Source of the DNA: DASWIG01 sp965371445
GTDB lineage: Bacteria; Acidobacteriota; Thermoanaerobaculia; Multivoradales; J023
Reading direction: 5' to 3'
Assembly (NCBI GenBank): GCA_965371445.1
Contig: CBDUYN010000023.1
Coordinates: forward strand, 20,239-84,238
Length of the DNA: 64,000 nucleotides
The notes beneath the pieces were generated by a model, which had not been told where the DNA came from, did not search any database, and was given only the letters and a program-made list of their open reading frames with translations. The position numbers were made by a program, and so were the translations under genes. Shown piece by piece: positions 1 through 7,237 of this stretch. Position 1 is the first letter of the stretch. Every line of letters begins with the position of its first letter.

Positions 1-130
1 CGGTGAGGGTCTCGGCGTCCTCGACGACGTGCCGCGCCGTCAACACCCGCGCGCCGTCCAGGAGGTACCCGGTGCCACAGCTCGCCTTGGCACCGACAGC
101 GACGACCCGGGCAAACCGCTTGACGTCCAT
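1..130 (-). CDS. trypsin-like serine peptidase, N-terminal fragment (cut by window edge)
   Basis: Reading leftward from an ATG at 130, the 43 visible codons give a start MDVKRFARVVAVG, then CGTGYLLDG and LTARHVVEDAETL. The G-T-G-(Y/F)-L-L strand followed by T-A-x-H-V-V is the classical N-terminal beta-barrel and catalytic-His segment of chymotrypsin-fold peptidases; the His is at about residue 36. No signal peptide is seen, so it is probably cytoplasmic, as for the trypsin-like peptidases of bacterial conflict systems. The gene starts 3 bases after the stop of a small upstream gene on the same strand that resembles the trypsin-co-occurring domain, which supports this identification. The Asp and Ser of the triad lie outside the window. 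Confidence 0.75.
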   Translation of the reverse strand, partial: MDVKRFARVVAVGAKASCGTGYLLDGARVLTARHVVEDAETLT

Positions 131-133
131 GAC

Positions 134-265
134 CTACCCTCCAAGGTCGTCCGAGAGCTCGATGACGCCGCCCGCGGCGTCGACCGGCCGGAGCTTGAGG
201 ACGAGCCAGAACTTGACCCCCGCCTTGCCGCCCGCCTCCTTCGCCACCTCGAAGCCTTCCTTTCA
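134..265 (-). pseudogene. trypsin-co-occurring domain 2 (trypco2)-like remnant
   Basis: In the frame ending with TAG at 136-134 the peptide reads GFEVAKEAGGKAGVKFWLVL and then KLRPVDAAGGVIELSDDLGG. The K-E-(A/G)-x-x-K-G/A-G-V-K-F-W-(L/V)-V core is characteristic of the small trypco2 domain that pairs with trypsin-like peptidases. An in-frame TGA sits at 265-263, just before this peptide, so the usual N-terminal half is missing; the only start left is a GTG at 247, giving 37 residues. I read it as a truncated partner of the peptidase that follows 3 bases downstream. It could still be translated from GTG, since a purine-rich AAAGGAAGG precedes it, so pseudogene status is an inference. Confidence 0.5.
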
Positions 266-294
266 GTCCGTGGAACGATATGACGGGGGGTATT

Positions 295-318
295 CTACCG
301 GAGCTTGGAAGCCGCAGG
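295..318 (+). repeat. 24-bp direct repeat, left copy
   Basis: The 24 bases starting CTACCGGAGCTTGG are repeated exactly, in the same orientation, at 1156-1179. The two copies bracket the VapBC-type toxin-antitoxin pair. A perfect 24-mer is not expected by chance in 64 kb. It may be one member of a dispersed repeat family or a boundary of the inserted module. Confidence 0.8.
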
Positions 319-352
319 ACGGTGATCTGCGGACTCGCGGGGGGGGTGCCAT

Positions 353-742
353 TCACCAATCGCTGACAGCGAGATCGTCAACCTCGTCAAAATGCTTGTC
401 GCGGGTGATGACGGCAAGTCGGTGCCGGAGCGCGGTTGCAGCGATCCAAAGGTCCGCCTCGGGAATCAGGCGTCCCTTCTTGCGCAGTCTGTTCTTGGTC
501 CTGCCGAAAAGTCGCGAGACCTCGAGATCTGTCGTCACGGTCGGACAGGTTGCGGCGAGCGTTTCGACACGCTTGACGTTCTCTTCTGTTTTATGGGACT
601 TCTCAGCGCCGTAGAAAAGCTCGCCCAGTACGGTCGCATTGACGAAGTACTCGCAGTCGTCGGCAAGAAGCAGGATCAGCTCCTGGTCACCTTCGAGGAG
701 CGCGATGGCAGCACTCGTGTCGAGCAGGTATCTACCAGGCAT
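353..742 (-). CDS. PIN-domain toxin (VapC family)
   Basis: 129 residues, the usual VapC length. The PIN-fold acidic residues are present: D8 in LLDTSAAI, E41 in LGELFYG, D97 in ADLWIAA and D115 in ITRDKHF, in the correct order and spacing for a Mg-dependent endoribonuclease. VapC toxins typically cut tRNA or rRNA. The ATG at 742 overlaps the end of the upstream small gene by 11 bases, the usual antitoxin-first, translationally coupled order. The C-terminus LAVSDW is typical of the family. The sequence shows an intact toxin; the exact RNA target cannot be told from it. Confidence 0.9.
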   Translation of the reverse strand: MPGRYLLDTSAAIALLEGDQELILLLADDCEYFVNATVLGELFYGAEKSHKTEENVKRVETLAATCPTVTTDLEVSRLFGRTKNRLRKKGRLIPEADLWIAATALRHRLAVITRDKHFDEVDDLAVSDW

Positions 743-959
743 CCGGATCTACCTGCCGGCAGTCCGTCTCGACGGCTTCCCTCATTTCACGAGCTGACTC
801 CTGGTCGAGGATGCCCGCGATGCGGCGCAGGTCGCTTCCAGTGGCGCCACGCGGGGGTTGCGCGCTACCACGAACGAGAGTCAGAGCGCGGCTTTGCTCC
901 TCCTCGCTCATCCCGGAGAGCGCTCTCTGAAAATCTTCCCGGATTGCTGGTTCTGCCAT
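732..959 (-). CDS. small antitoxin of the VapC pair
   Basis: 75 residues, starting at ATG 959 after a good ribosome-binding site (GGAAGGAGA). It ends 11 bases inside the VapC reading frame. The N-terminal part (MAEPAIREDFQRALSGMSEE) and the middle (LRRIAGILDQESAREMREAV) resemble the C-terminal toxin-wrapping region of VapB-type antitoxins, where a short helix with hydrophobic residues and a final tryptophan (PDAW at the end) binds the PIN toxin. No clear AbrB or ribbon-helix-helix DNA-binding motif is recognisable, so the type of antitoxin is not assigned. The role is inferred from position, overlap and size. Confidence 0.7.
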   Translation of the reverse strand: MAEPAIREDFQRALSGMSEEEQSRALTLVRGSAQPPRGATGSDLRRIAGILDQESAREMREAVETDCRQVDPDAW

Positions 960-1246
960 CGATTCTCCTTCCAGGAACTCTTCGTACCTCCCCTCGCATC
1001 ATAGCACGGCCTTGTCATGGCACGCGGTAGAGTCGCCCGCCGCGACCTTGCCGCCGAGCCGCCGAACGAGGAGGTGTCTCCACCGGCACCGGTTCCGCCC
1101 CTCGACTCATGCCGATGCCACGCAGAAAGAAGCCCTCGCCTGTGAGCACGCCGCGCTACCGGAGCTTGGAAGCCGCAGGCTGAATGTCTCGGGAGATCGA
1201 CATCTTGATGGATATACCAATCGAGATTCGATAGAATACGGTTGTC
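960..1246. other. intergenic region between VapBC and the AAA ATPase
   Basis: Divergent intergenic space. It contains the right copy of the 24-bp repeat (1156-1179) and, just before the ATG at 1247, an AT-richer stretch with a possible -10 (TAGAAT, 1232-1237). No convincing -35 at 16-18 bases was found. No coding potential is supported; the short frames here lack family-like features. Confidence 0.5.
1156..1179 (+). repeat. 24-bp direct repeat, right copy
   Basis: Exact match to 295-318, same orientation. It lies between the antitoxin promoter side and the start of the ATPase gene at 1247. Confidence 0.8.
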
Positions 1247-2836
1247 ATGTCGACCGAATTCAACATCCCCTCTCCCCCGGACCTTCTCCAGGTCCTGGCC
1301 CGGTGGAACCGCTGGGGCACGGCGGAGCTCGACTCAGGTTTCAGGCGGCGGATCACCGGTGAGCTCGCGCCCTTCCTGGACACGCCCGAAGTGGTGGCCC
1401 TGGTGGGTCCTCGCCGAGCCGGCAAGACGACCGTCCTCTTCCAGGTGATGGACGGTCTGGAAGCTGCCGGGGTGCCCCGAGAAGCGATCTTTCACGTCAA
1501 CCTGGAAGAGCAGGCGCTCATGACCGTCATGGGTCCGGAGCTCCTGGAGCGGCTTTACGAGACGTACCGGGTCGAGGTCTTCCCCAAGGGCCGTGCCTAT
1601 CTCTTCCTGGACGAGGTCCAGCAGGCGCTGGGATGGGAACGGTGGGTCCGCTCCCGCAACGAGACGGAGGACGTCAAGATCTTCGTGACCGGCTCGTCGG
1701 CGAAGCTGATGTCGCCGGAGCTCGCGACACTTCTGACGGGGCGGCATGTGAGCTTCCGTGTCTTGCCGCTCGACTTTCGCGAGCTGCTGGACTTTCGTGG
1801 GATCGAGCTGCCGGCGAAGCCGCGCCTGGCCGGCACGCCCCCGCAAGTCCAGCACGCGCTCCACGCCTATCTGCGCTGGGGAGGCTTTCCGGAGGTGGCC
1901 CTGGCCGACGACGAGCGCCGCAAGGAGGTGCTCCTGAAGCAATACTTCGACGACGCTCTGTTCAAGGACGTGGCCCTCCGTCACCAGGTCCGGGACCTCG
2001 CCGTGCTGCGTAACCTCGCCGTGTACCTGCTCGGCCAGACGGCAAGCCTCGTCTCGGCGCAGCGCCTGGCGCGGATCTTCGGCGTCTCGCCGGAGCTTGC
2101 ACGGACGTATTGCGGTTATCTGGAGGAGGCGTTTCTGATCTCGTTCGTCCCGTTCTACACCCTCAAGACGGCGGAGCGACTGCGCCGGCCACAGAAGGTC
2201 TATGCCGTGGACACGGGGCTGCGCAACGCGGTCTGTCTGAGCGGTTCTCCCGATCGCGGCCGGCTGATGGAGACCGCCGTCCACGGCGCGCTCGAGCGCG
2301 TCGACCACGACGGGCTCTTCTATTGGAAAGACGAGGTCGAGGTTGACTTCGCGGTGCGTCGCGGCCTGTCGATCCGTTCGCTGATCCAGGTCGTCGGCGA
2401 AGGACTGGAGAAGGACACGGTGAAGACGCGGGAGCTCCGATCCCTGGAACAAGCACGTTCCGTCTTCCCGCAAGCCGAGAGGTTCCTCGTGGCCGGAAGC
2501 CTCCCTGGTGGGAGCTCGGCACCGACAGGGGCGTCCGCGAGCCCGGAGGAGGTCCGTTGGGTCCCGCTTTGGCGATTTCTCGTCGAGGCTGGGGACGAGG
2601 GACGGATCGTGGAAGGACGACCCGAAGCGGCGTCCGATCCGGCCGGCGGTGTCGCCGTCCCGGAGGAGACGCTGCTGCGTCACGTCCGGCGCCATGGCCG
2701 CATCACCCGGCGGGAGGCCGCGGAGATCTGCGGCCTGAGCCGGCCCCTGGCGTCGCGTCTTCTCGGGCGGTTGTTCAAAGCGGGTCGGATCGTGCGCCAC
2801 GGCACCGGCGGGGGGACATGGTACGCCCTACCCTGA
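1247..2836 (+). CDS. AAA ATPase with DUF4143 nuclease-like domain and C-terminal winged helix
   Basis: 529 residues. Walker A is GPRRAGKTT at residues 54-62 and Walker B is LFLDEVQ at about 119-125, followed by the VTGSSAKL sensor segment, as in the AAA_14 family. Residues about 230-400 form the DUF4143 region, with DTGLRNAV and FYWKDEVEVDFAV, the typical remnant of a PD-(D/E)xK fold. Most family members end near residue 430. Here about 60 more residues (ETLLRHVRRHGRITRREAAE then LSRPLASRLLGRL) look like a winged helix-turn-helix, so the protein may bind DNA. It stands alone, read rightward, facing the thioesterase gene. The family is common in mobile and genomic-island contexts and its biochemical role is poorly known. 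A second, internally deleted member lies at 16648. Confidence 0.85.
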   Translation: MSTEFNIPSPPDLLQVLARWNRWGTAELDSGFRRRITGELAPFLDTPEVVALVGPRRAGKTTVLFQVMDGLEAAGVPREAIFHVNLEEQALMTVMGPELLERLYETYRVEVFPKGRAYLFLDEVQQALGWERWVRSRNETEDVKIFVTGSSAKLMSPELATLLTGRHVSFRVLPLDFRELLDFRGIELPAKPRLAGTPPQVQHALHAYLRWGGFPEVALADDERRKEVLLKQYFDDALFKDVALRHQVRDLAVLRNLAVYLLGQTASLVSAQRLARIFGVSPELARTYCGYLEEAFLISFVPFYTLKTAERLRRPQKVYAVDTGLRNAVCLSGSPDRGRLMETAVHGALERVDHDGLFYWKDEVEVDFAVRRGLSIRSLIQVVGEGLEKDTVKTRELRSLEQARSVFPQAERFLVAGSLPGGSSAPTGASASPEEVRWVPLWRFLVEAGDEGRIVEGRPEAASDPAGGVAVPEETLLRHVRRHGRITRREAAEICGLSRPLASRLLGRLFKAGRIVRHGTGGGTWYALP

Positions 2837-2892
2837 CGGAGCATCTGGATTAGTGCCGAGACGGCCACCGCCGCGAGGCGCGCTCTCTGTTT

Positions 2893-3348
2893 TCACCCGC
2901 TCCGATCCGGCGTTCGAGACCGCCGTCTCTGTTTTTGACCTGAGCCCCGCCCCGGCAAGGCCAGCGGCCTGCCGTCCGATCCCACCTGGACGAAGGTCAC
3001 CTCCGCTTCCGTGACCAGCACCCGGTCCGTCCCCTCGCTGCCGCGCTCCACCTCGACCGAAACGCGGACGGTGACCGAAGTCCGCCCCACCTTGACCGTC
3101 TCGGTGTAGAAGCTCACCAGGTTGCCGACGAAGACCGGAGCGTGGAGCTCCACCTCCTTCATCGCCACCGTCACGAGCTGCCCCGGCGCGTGCCGGCGCG
3201 CCTCGACGGCACCGGCAAGGTCGATGTGGGAGAGGATGATGCCGCCGAAGATGGTGCCGTGCGAGTTGGTGTCCTTGGGCATCATGATGACCCGGACCGC
3301 CGGCTGGAGGGGTCCTGCGTTTTTCGTCTCGCTCGTCTCGTCGTTCAT
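2893..3348 (-). CDS. acyl-CoA thioesterase, hotdog fold (YciA-like)
   Basis: 151 residues. The core matches the YciA/BACH-type hotdog thioesterases: RVIMMPKDTNSHGTIFGG near residues 19-36 contains the N-x-H-G-x-(I/L)-F-G-G turn with the conserved Asn/His, followed by the long helix ILSHIDLAGAVEARRHA and the strand VTVAMKEVELHAPVFVGN. The expected reaction is hydrolysis of acyl-CoA to free acid and CoA in the cytoplasm. The last 20 or so residues (GSGQKQRRRSRTPDRSG) are basic, low-complexity and not part of the fold. It starts 19 bases after the stop of ychF on the same strand, so the two are probably cotranscribed. Confidence 0.85.
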   Translation of the reverse strand: MNDETSETKNAGPLQPAVRVIMMPKDTNSHGTIFGGIILSHIDLAGAVEARRHAPGQLVTVAMKEVELHAPVFVGNLVSFYTETVKVGRTSVTVRVSVEVERGSEGTDRVLVTEAEVTFVQVGSDGRPLALPGRGSGQKQRRRSRTPDRSG

Positions 3349-3366
3349 GAGAGCCGTCCCCCTGGG

Positions 3367-4473
3367 TCACACGTTGAAGCGGAAGTGGATGACCTCGCCG
3401 TCCCGGACGACGTACTCCTTGCCCTCGAGGCGGAGCAGCGCTTTTTCGCGGCAGGCGGCGAGGGTCTTGAGACGCACCAGGTCCTCCCAAAAAGTGACCT
3501 CGGCACGGATGAAGCCGCGGGCGATGTCGGAGTGGATGACCTTGGCAGCGTCGCGGGCCACGGTGCCGCGGCGGACCGTCCAGGCGCGGACCTCGTCCTC
3601 GCCGACGGTGAAAAAAGAAATCAGGCCCAAGAGGTCGTAGCTGGCGCGTAGCACCCGGTCGAGGCTCGGCTCTTCCAGTCCCAGGTCGGCGAGAAACTCG
3701 CGCTGCTCCGCCTCGCTCAACCGCCCGATCTCGTCCTCGATGGGGGCGCTCACCGCCAGCGCCCGGCAGCTCGCGCTCGTCGCGAGGCCCATCTGCGCCG
3801 GGTCAGCGTCGGCCACCTCGTCCTCGCCGACGTTCACGACAAGCAGCACGGGCTTGGCGGAGAGGAGCTGGAAGCCGCGCAGGCGTTTCTCGTCGTCGGT
3901 GCTGAGCTCGATCTCGCGCATCGGCTTCTCGTCCTCCAGAGCGGGCAGGACGAGGTCAGCAAGCAGCTCCAGCTCGCGCTTCTCGTCGGCGCTGGCACCG
4001 CCCTTGGTCGAACGGCGCAGGCGCTCGATCCGGCGCTCGACGACCTCCATGTCGGCCAAGATCAGCTCCAGGTCGAGCATCCCGACGTCCCGCGCCGGGT
4101 CGACTGAGCCCGAGGCGTGGACGAGCTCCTCGTCCTCAAAAGCGCGGACGACGTGGACAAGGGCGTCGACGGTACGCAGCTGGGCAAGATCGAGGCTCTC
4201 TTTGCCCTCTCCCTGTTGCTGTGGATACCCCCCCTCAATCCCCCCAAGGGGACGCACTCCGGGAATGTCGAGGTACTCGATCGTCGCCGGGACGTAGCGC
4301 TTGGGGTTGAAGAGAGGCCGCAGTTGGGCGAGCCGCGGGTCTGGGACCTTGGCCACGGCGACGTGGGTTTTTTTCGAGGCGGCGAACTTGCCGGTCTCCT
4401 GCCGCGACGCGGTCAGGGTGTTGAAGAGAGTCGTCTTGCCGACTTTCGGCAGTCCCAGGATCCCTAGTTGCAT
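3367..4473 (-). CDS. ychF: ribosome-binding GTPase/ATPase YchF (OBG family)
   Basis: 368 residues from the ATG at 4473, chosen because MQLGILGLPKVGKTTLFNTL is the canonical start; reading further upstream only translates repeat DNA. The P-loop is GLPKVGKTT (residues 7-15), G3 is DIPG, the YchF-specific substitution of NKxD appears as VVNVGEDE, and the C-terminal TGS domain ends in GEVIHFRFNV. YchF is a universally conserved ATPase acting on ribosomes and stress responses. Oddity: right after DIPG the protein carries VRPLGGIEGGYPQQQ before GEGKESLDL, about a dozen residues more than expected. These residues are encoded by a copy of the dispersed GC-rich repeat (4228-4253), placing foreign sequence in the switch II region. 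Confidence 0.95.
   Translation of the reverse strand: MQLGILGLPKVGKTTLFNTLTASRQETGKFAASKKTHVAVAKVPDPRLAQLRPLFNPKRYVPATIEYLDIPGVRPLGGIEGGYPQQQGEGKESLDLAQLRTVDALVHVVRAFEDEELVHASGSVDPARDVGMLDLELILADMEVVERRIERLRRSTKGGASADEKRELELLADLVLPALEDEKPMREIELSTDDEKRLRGFQLLSAKPVLLVVNVGEDEVADADPAQMGLATSASCRALAVSAPIEDEIGRLSEAEQREFLADLGLEEPSLDRVLRASYDLLGLISFFTVGEDEVRAWTVRRGTVARDAAKVIHSDIARGFIRAEVTFWEDLVRLKTLAACREKALLRLEGKEYVVRDGEVIHFRFNV
4228..4253 (-). repeat. dispersed GC-rich repeat, copy A (inside ychF)
   Basis: On the minus strand the core reads GTCCCCTTGGGGGGATTGAG followed by a run of G. It is in frame inside ychF and translated as RPLGGIEGG. Related copies are at 4487, 4515, 16443, 16476, 20080 and 47284. 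All share CCCC-TT-GGGG or a close variant, able to form a short hairpin. Confidence 0.8.
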
Positions 4474-4486
4474 GGTGCTCTCGTTT

Positions 4487-4510
4487 CCCCCCTCGATCCC
4501 CCAAGGGGTC
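4487..4510 (-). repeat. dispersed GC-rich repeat, copy B
   Basis: Minus-strand core ACCCCTTGGGGGATCGAGG plus G-run, in the gap between pmbA-like and ychF, immediately upstream of the ychF start. It forms a direct pair with copy C. Confidence 0.8.
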
Positions 4511-4514
4511 AATT

Positions 4515-4538
4515 CCCCCCTCGGTCCCCCCAAGGGGA
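4515..4538 (-). repeat. dispersed GC-rich repeat, copy C
   Basis: Minus-strand core CCCCTTGGGGGGACCGAGG plus G-run, directly after the stop of the pmbA-like gene. Copies B and C fill almost the whole 68-base gap and could act as an mRNA hairpin between the two genes. Confidence 0.8.
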
Positions 4539-4541
4539 AGG

Positions 4542-5861
4542 TCAATTCTCGGTTCTTTGCCGGATCTCCAGCCCCCGGACAAGCAGCGTCGGCGCGCCGA
4601 TGAGGCCGGGCGCCGAGGGCAGGAAGGTGAGGTCGCGGGCGACGGCCTGGACGCCGTTCAGGAAGCTCGACACGGTCCCCACGAGCCAGGCTCCGGTGAT
4701 CGAGCCGGTGGGCTGTCCGCTGTCGATGGCGAAGCCGCAGACGGGCAAGGCGAAGCGCCGGGCTCCGTCTTCCAGGCGGGGTTCGCCTTCGGTGTCGAGG
4801 AGATAGTAGCCGCGCCGGAGGTTCTCGACGAGCGTCGCCACGGCGACGTCCGGGTCGTGGCGCAGGTAGAGGTGCGTGGGTCCGCCCCGCGGCTGGTCGC
4901 GCCAGCTGGCGCGGCTGGCGCAGCCCGAGGGCCGTCCGGTCTGGGTACCGCCTTGGCGCCAGGTGACGAGCGGCTGGCGAAAGATCCCCTCTTCGACGAG
5001 CACCACCTGACGGGTGGGCTGGCCTTCACCGTCGACCGGCGCCTCGAGGACGCCGCCGCTCATGCGTCCGTCGTCGACGAGGGTAAAAGCGGGGCTCGCG
5101 AGGCGTCCCCGGCGGTCGGTGAGGGCGGTGACGCGCGCCACCGCCTCGGCCCCGATCCACAGGGGCCGTAGGGCGTCGAGCAACGCCACGGTGACCGGCG
5201 GCGCGAGCAAGAACTCGCCGCGGTCGCGGCGCGGCGAGCTCCCTTTCTGGGCGATCAGGAGACGGTCGGCGAGCCGCCGCGCCAGGGCCAGGGGCTGGAA
5301 TTGACGGGCTTCGCGCGCCGCGAGACGCAGGTGGACCGAGCGTCCCCGGGAGCCGGCGCCGGCCGCCTCCAGGTAGAGGACGGCGACGCGCTGGCGCATC
5401 GAGGTGGAAATTTCGCGGCTCGAATGAAGCTCCGCCTCCGAGGAGCCATCGTCGAGCTGGGCAAGAAGGAGCCGGGCTCCGGGAAGCTCCGCGGCAAGCT
5501 CGCGGTGGATGCCCTCAAAAAGCCCCAGGGCCTCGCCCTCGCCCACCAGCGGCGCCTCGAGGTCGACCGGGGCGGTCCAGTCGGGGACGAGCTTCTTCGA
5601 CGGCAGGCGCAGCCCCTCGCCGTCGGCCGCCGGCCAAGGGGCGTCGGGATCCGGGGCGCCGGTGGCGGCGTAGAAAAAGGACCGCCGGTCGTCGCCGGCG
5701 CGAACGGCCCAGCCCTCCTCTTCGCGAAACGACGTGACAACGTTGCGCATCATCAGCCGCAGGCTCCGCGAGCGTCCCCGCTTGTGGTAGACCTCGGCCT
5801 CCTTGAATCCGTCGCCGCTCAGCCGTTGGACGACGTCGTGGAGTCTCTCGTCGACCTTCAC
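4542..5861 (-). CDS. TldD/PmbA family protein (PmbA-like subunit)
   Basis: 439 residues from a GTG at 5861 whose last bases overlap the stop of the upstream tldD-like gene (GTGA overlap), giving translational coupling. The fold is recognisable at the C-terminus: the RRGYYLLDTEGEPRLEDGARRF segment and AWLVGTVSSFLNGVQAVARDL match the conserved distal region of TldD/PmbA. There is no HExxxH motif, which fits the non-catalytic PmbA role in the TldD/PmbA heterodimer. This complex is a metalloprotease that trims unfolded peptides, ribosomally made peptides and some antitoxins in the cytoplasm. It is more divergent than Escherichia coli PmbA, and no substrate peptide is evident nearby. Confidence 0.8.
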   Translation of the reverse strand: MKVDERLHDVVQRLSGDGFKEAEVYHKRGRSRSLRLMMRNVVTSFREEEGWAVRAGDDRRSFFYAATGAPDPDAPWPAADGEGLRLPSKKLVPDWTAPVDLEAPLVGEGEALGLFEGIHRELAAELPGARLLLAQLDDGSSEAELHSSREISTSMRQRVAVLYLEAAGAGSRGRSVHLRLAAREARQFQPLALARRLADRLLIAQKGSSPRRDRGEFLLAPPVTVALLDALRPLWIGAEAVARVTALTDRRGRLASPAFTLVDDGRMSGGVLEAPVDGEGQPTRQVVLVEEGIFRQPLVTWRQGGTQTGRPSGCASRASWRDQPRGGPTHLYLRHDPDVAVATLVENLRRGYYLLDTEGEPRLEDGARRFALPVCGFAIDSGQPTGSITGAWLVGTVSSFLNGVQAVARDLTFLPSAPGLIGAPTLLVRGLEIRQRTEN

Positions 5862-7168
5862 GAGCGGATCCTTACGCCTTCGAGCAGGATCTCGGGTGTC
5901 GTGGCCCAGACCGGCAGCTTCATGCCGCCCTTGGCGCACCAGCCGGCGCCCGCGGCGGTGACCTCGCGTCCGACGGCGCGCACCGCCTGGAGCACGTCAG
6001 TGACGTGGGCCTTCAAGAACGAGCGTCCCACCGCCGCGCCCGGGGCCTGATTCTTGATGCGGTAACCGTAGGGGAAGTGGAGGACGAACTCGCCGCTCAG
6101 AGGGTCGAGGTGGCCGCGCTCGGCCTCGGGCAGGTAGAGGCCTCCCTCGGCCTCGGCCATCAGGTCCTCGCGCGACGCCTCGCCGGGCATGAGCTCGAGG
6201 TGGGTCGAGCGCGGCCCCGGCGGCTGGTGGCGGTCGGCGCGGCGTCCGGCGCCGGCCCGCAACACCTCCGAGCGGCGCGCCCAGGCGCTGTCGGCCAAGG
6301 GCTGCTCGACGACGCCAGCGCGCAGCAGGCACCGGCGAACCACCGGGTGGCCCTCGTCGTCGGCGCTGCGGCGAACGCTTTCGGGTGCCGTCGACGGGTC
6401 GTCAAAAACGTCGAGCTCGCCGTGGCCGAGCGCGACGCCGATCGCGGCCTCGGGATGTCCGCCGAGCGCCAGGGTGTCGGCCTCGAGCGCGTGGGCCACG
6501 GCCTCGTGGAGCAGGGCGGCGCTCGCCGCCGGGCCGAGGACGCAGGCCGTCTCGCCGGGCTCGGGCGAGGCCGCCTTCTGGGCGTGGAAGGAGTGGACGA
6601 GCTGGCGCGCCACGACCTCCGCCGTCGCCGTCTCGAGCTGCGCCAGGAGCGCGCCGTAGCGTCCCCAGGGGAGCTCTGCGACGATGCTGTAGAACGACTC
6701 GTGCTCGACTCCCGAGGCGAGCTGGGTACCGATCAGGCGGACCCAGCGCCGGTGGCGCCTGGCGGTCAAGCGCAGCGGGAAGCTGACGTGATGGGCGCGG
6801 ACGGCTCGGGCGAGCTCCGAAGGAAAGTCCAGGAGCTCCGGGGCCTCGGCGGGCTCGGCGGCGAAGCGGGGGAAGCTCGGCTCGGGATAGGGGACCCGTG
6901 GCAGGGCGCGCGCCACTCTCCGTACGGCCTGCGCGAAGCTCTCCTGGGTGATGGCGTCTCGCGCCGCGAGCCAGGTCCTCTCGCCCCGCAGGAGCCGGAC
7001 GGCGACGCCCGATTCGTGCCAGACGCGAAATCCCGGCGCCTCGTTTTCAGGCGGCAGCTCGATCACCTCGCTACGTTCGAAAAAAGCGTCGGCGACGTCG
7101 CTCCGGTGATCGGCGATCTGGGAGAGCGAACGGGCGATGCTGGCGTGGTCGAGCTCGGACAAGGGCAA
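5858..7168 (-). CDS. TldD-like metalloprotease subunit
   Basis: 436 residues. The zinc-binding helix is HEAVAHALEAD at residues 221-231 (HExxxH), matching the TldD catalytic motif. Downstream, GFYR-type and LMAEAEGGLYL segments and the C-terminal KAHVTDVLQAVRAVGREVT fit the family barrel domain. It is the first gene of a leftward operon tldD-pmbA-ychF-thioesterase; the PmbA-like gene overlaps its stop. The HEAVAH variant differs from the usual HExxGH, so this is a divergent branch. Expected role: metal-dependent trimming of small peptides together with the PmbA-like partner. Confidence 0.85.
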   Translation of the reverse strand: MPLSELDHASIARSLSQIADHRSDVADAFFERSEVIELPPENEAPGFRVWHESGVAVRLLRGERTWLAARDAITQESFAQAVRRVARALPRVPYPEPSFPRFAAEPAEAPELLDFPSELARAVRAHHVSFPLRLTARRHRRWVRLIGTQLASGVEHESFYSIVAELPWGRYGALLAQLETATAEVVARQLVHSFHAQKAASPEPGETACVLGPAASAALLHEAVAHALEADTLALGGHPEAAIGVALGHGELDVFDDPSTAPESVRRSADDEGHPVVRRCLLRAGVVEQPLADSAWARRSEVLRAGAGRRADRHQPPGPRSTHLELMPGEASREDLMAEAEGGLYLPEAERGHLDPLSGEFVLHFPYGYRIKNQAPGAAVGRSFLKAHVTDVLQAVRAVGREVTAAGAGWCAKGGMKLPVWATTPEILLEGVRIRS

Positions 7169-7237
7169 ATCGCTTTTCCTCCCTTCGGCGCTGTGCGGGT
7201 CCGCCGGGCCGCCGCATTCTAGGCATTTTTCGTCGCT

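Noticed and set aside
1334..2800. Long minus-strand open frame opposite the AAA/DUF4143 gene
   Set aside because: Arg/Gln/His-rich antisense frame without motifs; the plus strand has complete Walker motifs. A GC-rich shadow.
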